Positions 15,654-18,566 of a stretch of 18,566 nt of DNA are shown piece after piece. Position 1 is the first letter of the stretch; the number at the start of each line of letters is the position of its first letter. The DNA comes from DASUPK01 sp036276255 (GTDB taxonomy: Bacteria > Actinomycetota > Thermoleophilia > Solirubrobacterales > 70-9), in contig DASUPK010000121.1 of the NCBI GenBank assembly GCA_036276255.1, positions 1 to 18,566 of the forward strand, read 5' to 3'. A program made the position numbers and the translations under genes. The notes under the pieces are model-generated. The model did not search any database, was not told the origin of the DNA, and worked only from the letters and a program-made list of their open reading frames with translations.

Positions 15654-17672
15654 TCAGGGAACCGGGACCGGGACGGGCAGCCGCTCGGCGGGCGTCGAGC
15701 GGACGATGCGCTCGAGGACCTCCACCAGCTTCGAATCGAATTGCGAGCCCGCGCAGGCGCGGAGCTCCGCGAGGGCCGCCTCAGGATCGCGAGAGGGGGA
15801 GTACGGGCGCCCCGAGGTCATCGCGTCGTACGCGTCGCAGACCAGAATGATGCGCGCGGCGAGGGGGATGTCCTCGCCCGCCAGCTGGTCCGGGTAGCCG
15901 GTGCCGTCCCAGCGCTCATGGGAAGAGCGGATCAGTCTGCCGACCGAGGCGAGGGAAGGCGCCGCGGAGATGATTCGCTCGCCAAGGATCGTGTGCTGGT
16001 GAACGAACTCCCACTCCTCCTCGTCGAGCGGCCCAGCCTTGGTGAGGACCGCGTCCGGGATCGCGATCTTGCCCATGTCGTGGAGTTCCGAGGCGCGGCC
16101 CAGAGTGGTCAGCTCGCCCGGGCCCATCCCAAGCTCCTCGCCGACCGCCAGCGCAAGGCTCTTCACCGCGGTGACGTGCTTCCCGAGTTCCGGAGCGCGC
16201 TGGTTGAGAAGCCGTATCAGCACCGCCTCGACCTCGCCGCCCGTCGATGGGCGGCGCAGATCCTTGTGCTCGTACATGCGCTGGTCGGCGAGCTGCAGGG
16301 CGGAGCGGCGGTTGGTTGCCTCACGGGGGATCGCAGCCCAGCCGGCCGAGCAGGTGACCTGAAAGCCTTCGCCGCGCTCGCTGAGGGCGGTTGCCGCGTC
16401 CTCGATCGCCCCGCGGGCCTGGGCTCCCTCGCCGGGGACGATCAGCGCGAACTCGTCGCCACCCATCCTGTAGGCGCGTCCGGTGGACCCGACCGCGTTG
16501 CCGAGCTGGTGGCCGAGGCGAATCAGCAGGCTGTCGCCCGCCGGGTGGCCGAAGGCGTCGTTGTAGGCCTTGAAGCCGTCCAGGTCGAGGATGGCGAGCA
16601 GGTGGGGGGTCTGATCGTTCGCCGAGTAGAAGCGATCGAGGTCGAAAAGAAGTTTTCCCCGGTTCGCCAGGCCGGTCAGGGAGTCCGTCTCGAGCTCTAT
16701 CACCAGACGCCGGTTCTGGCTGAAGGTGAGGATGATCCGCGCCGCGATGGCCACCAGGGTCGCGGCGGTCAGAACCTCCACAATCGGCCTGTTCATGTCC
16801 TGCCGCTGCAGGGTCATCAGGGCGAAAATCGCGAGCGCGAACACCACCGGCGAGGCGAACGTGCGCCAGCCCTCGTCCATGGGCAGCTCGCGCCGCTTCG
16901 GGGAGGGCTGGACCGCGCCGAGCGCGATCAGGGCGGTCCCGAGGGGCCAGAGGAAGAGGTACCAGGCGCTGTCGGTGTAGGTGCCCGCGACCGACTGGTA
17001 GGTGTAGATCGCATCCCCGGTCGCCGTGCTGACGAGGCCGAGGATGACCATTCCGAGGCCGAGTCCGGGTCGCCAGCCGGTAAGTGCGAAGGCGCCGATC
17101 GCCACCGCGATCGTCGCGACGTCGAAGAGGGGATAGGCCACGGCCACCGCGATCTGCTCCGGAGTTCCCGTCGTGTTGGTGAGCACGTAGTCGAGCAGGA
17201 GGCTCGTCCCGATCGCCGCCACACAGAGCGCCCCCATCGTGACGTCGGTCCAGACCAGGATCGAGCGCTTCCCCATCCGCTCGTGGACATAGGACAGCAT
17301 CCCGCCAAGCACCAGCGGATACCCCACCAGGTAGAAGATGTCGACGACCGAGGGGAACGGCGGTGCGGGCGCGTTCACGTAGGCGATCGACCAGTACGAG
17401 TCGCCGACAGCCCAGCACAGCAACCCGGAGCCGAGCAGCGCCCAGCCGAGGCGCCCCTCGCGGCGAGCGGCAGCCCGGGCCAGGATGATCAGCCCGCTGG
17501 TCGCTGTGACGAAGTCGTAGAGCCAGTTCTCGATGAAGAAGCTGTAGTGCGGGGTCCCCAGGCCGAAAGCGGAATGGCCGATCACGATCAACAGCGCCGC
17601 GCCGACCAGGGCGGCGAGCGCTGTTTGCGCCACTCGGATGGATCTATGAGTCTGTTGCGGAGCGGGATTCAC
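15654..17672 (-). CDS. Membrane GGDEF + HD-GYP cyclic-di-GMP enzyme
   Basis: A 672-aa bifunctional second-messenger protein. About ten hydrophobic helices fill residues 15-315 and form a sensor module I cannot assign to a named family. The GGDEF domain (about 325-470) has TDSLTGLANR, LDLDGFKAYND, the intact catalytic GGDEF at 404-408, and a late DQRMYEHK. It should make c-di-GMP. The RxxD inhibitory site upstream of GGDEF is absent (GSTGRAYRM instead). The HD-GYP domain (about 485-660) has His 500, HDMGKIAIPD (531-540), His 558 or 560, SHERWDGTGYP (584-594) and DAYDAMTSGRPY. The usual HHE is SHE, so one metal ligand may be missing. The start is GTG at 17672. The protein ends in a Val-Pro repeat tail. 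Confidence 0.92.
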   Translation of the reverse strand: MNPAPQQTHRSIRVAQTALAALVGAALLIVIGHSAFGLGTPHYSFFIENWLYDFVTATSGLIILARAAARREGRLGWALLGSGLLCWAVGDSYWSIAYVNAPAPPFPSVVDIFYLVGYPLVLGGMLSYVHERMGKRSILVWTDVTMGALCVAAIGTSLLLDYVLTNTTGTPEQIAVAVAYPLFDVATIAVAIGAFALTGWRPGLGLGMVILGLVSTATGDAIYTYQSVAGTYTDSAWYLFLWPLGTALIALGAVQPSPKRRELPMDEGWRTFASPVVFALAIFALMTLQRQDMNRPIVEVLTAATLVAIAARIILTFSQNRRLVIELETDSLTGLANRGKLLFDLDRFYSANDQTPHLLAILDLDGFKAYNDAFGHPAGDSLLIRLGHQLGNAVGSTGRAYRMGGDEFALIVPGEGAQARGAIEDAATALSERGEGFQVTCSAGWAAIPREATNRRSALQLADQRMYEHKDLRRPSTGGEVEAVLIRLLNQRAPELGKHVTAVKSLALAVGEELGMGPGELTTLGRASELHDMGKIAIPDAVLTKAGPLDEEEWEFVHQHTILGERIISAAPSLASVGRLIRSSHERWDGTGYPDQLAGEDIPLAARIILVCDAYDAMTSGRPYSPSRDPEAALAELRACAGSQFDSKLVEVLERIVRSTPAERLPVPVPVP

Positions 17673-17700
17673 GGTTATCGGGTGGGGGCGGCCATACGTC

Positions 17701-17723
17701 CGTCCACCTATTCATCGTCCACC
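17701..17723. repeat. Direct repeat CGTCCACC in divergent intergenic region
   Basis: CGTCCACC occurs at 17701-17708 and 17716-17723, 15 bases apart, 30-50 bases upstream of the GGDEF/HD-GYP start. Such spacing could suit a regulator but may be chance. The rest of the 153-base gap (17673-17825) shows no clear promoter. Confidence 0.3.
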
Positions 17724-17825
17724 CTGCAGATTCCTGGATCAGCGCTAGTGGGTAGGCGGACCGGCGCACGGTGAGCGAGGCCGTGAAACACTGGGTGCAC
17801 AGGGGGAATCGAGCTTCGAGCCCGG

Positions 17826-18566
17826 ATGCTGAGCCACAGGGACAAACACACCGCAGCGACGCGCGGCCTGATTGCCGTTGCATTGGCGATGCTCGCGCTG
17901 CTCGCCGCCTCGACCTCGGCGTTCGCCGGCCAGGACCAGCTCAAGGGCGGGTCGGTGGTGATCCAGCTGCAGGGCTCGCGCGGCCTCAAGCTGAAGCCCG
18001 GCAGCCTCAGCCTGCCGATCACGGGCGGCGCCGTGGACCCCATCGATGGCTCGGGCGCCGTGCAGGTCTCGGGCAGCCTCAAGGCCAAGCGCGGCAAGGG
18101 CAAGGTCAAGGTGACGATCACGGCTCTCAACCTGGGCGCCAACGGCGGCCCGGGCACCGTCTCCGCCAAGATCGGCAAGAGGAAGGTGCCCGCCTTCGGC
18201 AGCCTGATGGGCGGCTCCGTGGCCCGGGACGGATGGGGGGCAAAGATCTCCAACATCAAAGCCACGATCGCGGGAAAGGGTGCTCAGGCGCTCAACCGGG
18301 CTTTCTCGCCCCGCAAGCGCGCGGGCACGTCCTCAGGCGGTCGGGTGAAGGCCGGCCAGTCCCTGGGAACGGTGGTTTCGGTCACAACCGACCCGCGGTC
18401 GGTGGAGGTCGTGCCGGGGACGGGAACGATGACCCTCCACACCAACCTGCTCGGCGCGTTCGCCTCGAAGCTTCCGCAGCACTGTGTCCTGGCTCTGACC
18501 GGAGTCACGCCGATCGCCCCGGCCACCCAGTCCGTCGCGGACTTTACCTTCCCGATCACCGGAGGC
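17826..18566 (+). CDS. Secreted beta-rich repeat protein, HtaA-like (partial)
   Basis: The frame opens at ATG 17826 and runs 247 codons to the window edge without a stop. The N-terminus has a signal peptide (hydrophobic about 13-30, likely cleavage after AFA at residue 34). The mature part is Gly/Lys/Val-rich and looks all-beta. LKLKPGSLSLPITGGAVDP near residue 60 is echoed by ADFTFPITGG at the window end, so a second copy of the domain is probably starting. Two basic patches (KAKRGKGKVKV; SPRKRAG) and the pattern GTVVSV...VEVVPGTGTMTL resemble HtaA-domain-like secreted proteins that I recall from Solirubrobacterales. That is a resemblance, not a firm family call. No Shine-Dalgarno sequence is visible before the ATG, and an in-frame stop at 17784 excludes much earlier starts. 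Function is unknown. Confidence 0.8.
   Translation, partial: MLSHRDKHTAATRGLIAVALAMLALLAASTSAFAGQDQLKGGSVVIQLQGSRGLKLKPGSLSLPITGGAVDPIDGSGAVQVSGSLKAKRGKGKVKVTITALNLGANGGPGTVSAKIGKRKVPAFGSLMGGSVARDGWGAKISNIKATIAGKGAQALNRAFSPRKRAGTSSGGRVKAGQSLGTVVSVTTDPRSVEVVPGTGTMTLHTNLLGAFASKLPQHCVLALTGVTPIAPATQSVADFTFPITGG

Noticed and set aside
15348..17774. Plus-strand open frame of about 800 codons opposite the GGDEF/HD-GYP gene
   Set aside because: It crosses the end of the secreted protein gene and the strong terminator at 15613-15646. The minus-strand frame has intact GGDEF and HD-GYP motifs.

Overview
The window is high-GC DNA with short gene spacing, ATGA/GTGA stop-start overlaps and many GTG/TTG starts. 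It looks like an actinobacterium, most likely class Thermoleophilia (Solirubrobacterales-like). That placement is inferred from composition, from the form of the Nuo proteins and from the secreted and HD-GYP proteins at the right end. No marker gene for taxonomy is present.

Region 1 (1-9653, minus strand) is a respiratory complex I operon in the canonical order nuoA-B-C-D-E-F-G-H-I-J. It is read right to left, and nuoJ is cut by the window edge. The genes are packed with 1-10 base overlaps, so translational coupling is likely. All expected Fe-S ligands are visible, including an extra four-Cys site in NuoG (N7 type). NuoE has long low-complexity extensions at both ends, and NuoG carries a Pro/Gly-rich linker encoded by a strong palindrome.

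Region 2 (9654-11390) holds a small unknown four-helix membrane protein divergent from nuoA, a flavin reductase-like FMN-binding protein on the minus strand, and a lipoprotein c-type cytochrome. The first two genes converge on a perfect 14-bp inverted repeat.

Region 3 (11391-13428) holds serS followed without a gap by a NarL/FixJ response regulator. serS has no usual start codon at its expected N-terminus: an ACG sits there, behind a well-placed GGAG. The last quarter of serS has a different codon style.

Region 4 (13429-14733) has msrB (minus) divergent from a TesB-like acyl-CoA thioesterase.

Region 5 (14734-18566) has a secreted Asp-rich, calcium-binding-type protein behind an RBS that can fold into a hairpin. 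A clear intrinsic terminator follows, then a ten-helix GGDEF + HD-GYP cyclic-di-GMP enzyme on the minus strand, and a partial secreted beta-rich repeat protein that runs off the window.

No tRNA, rRNA, CRISPR array, insertion sequence or phage gene was recognised, and I see no convincing new multi-gene system. The most interesting items are local: the serS start, the nuoG palindrome, the switch-like leader of the secreted protein, and a recurring leaderless gene layout.
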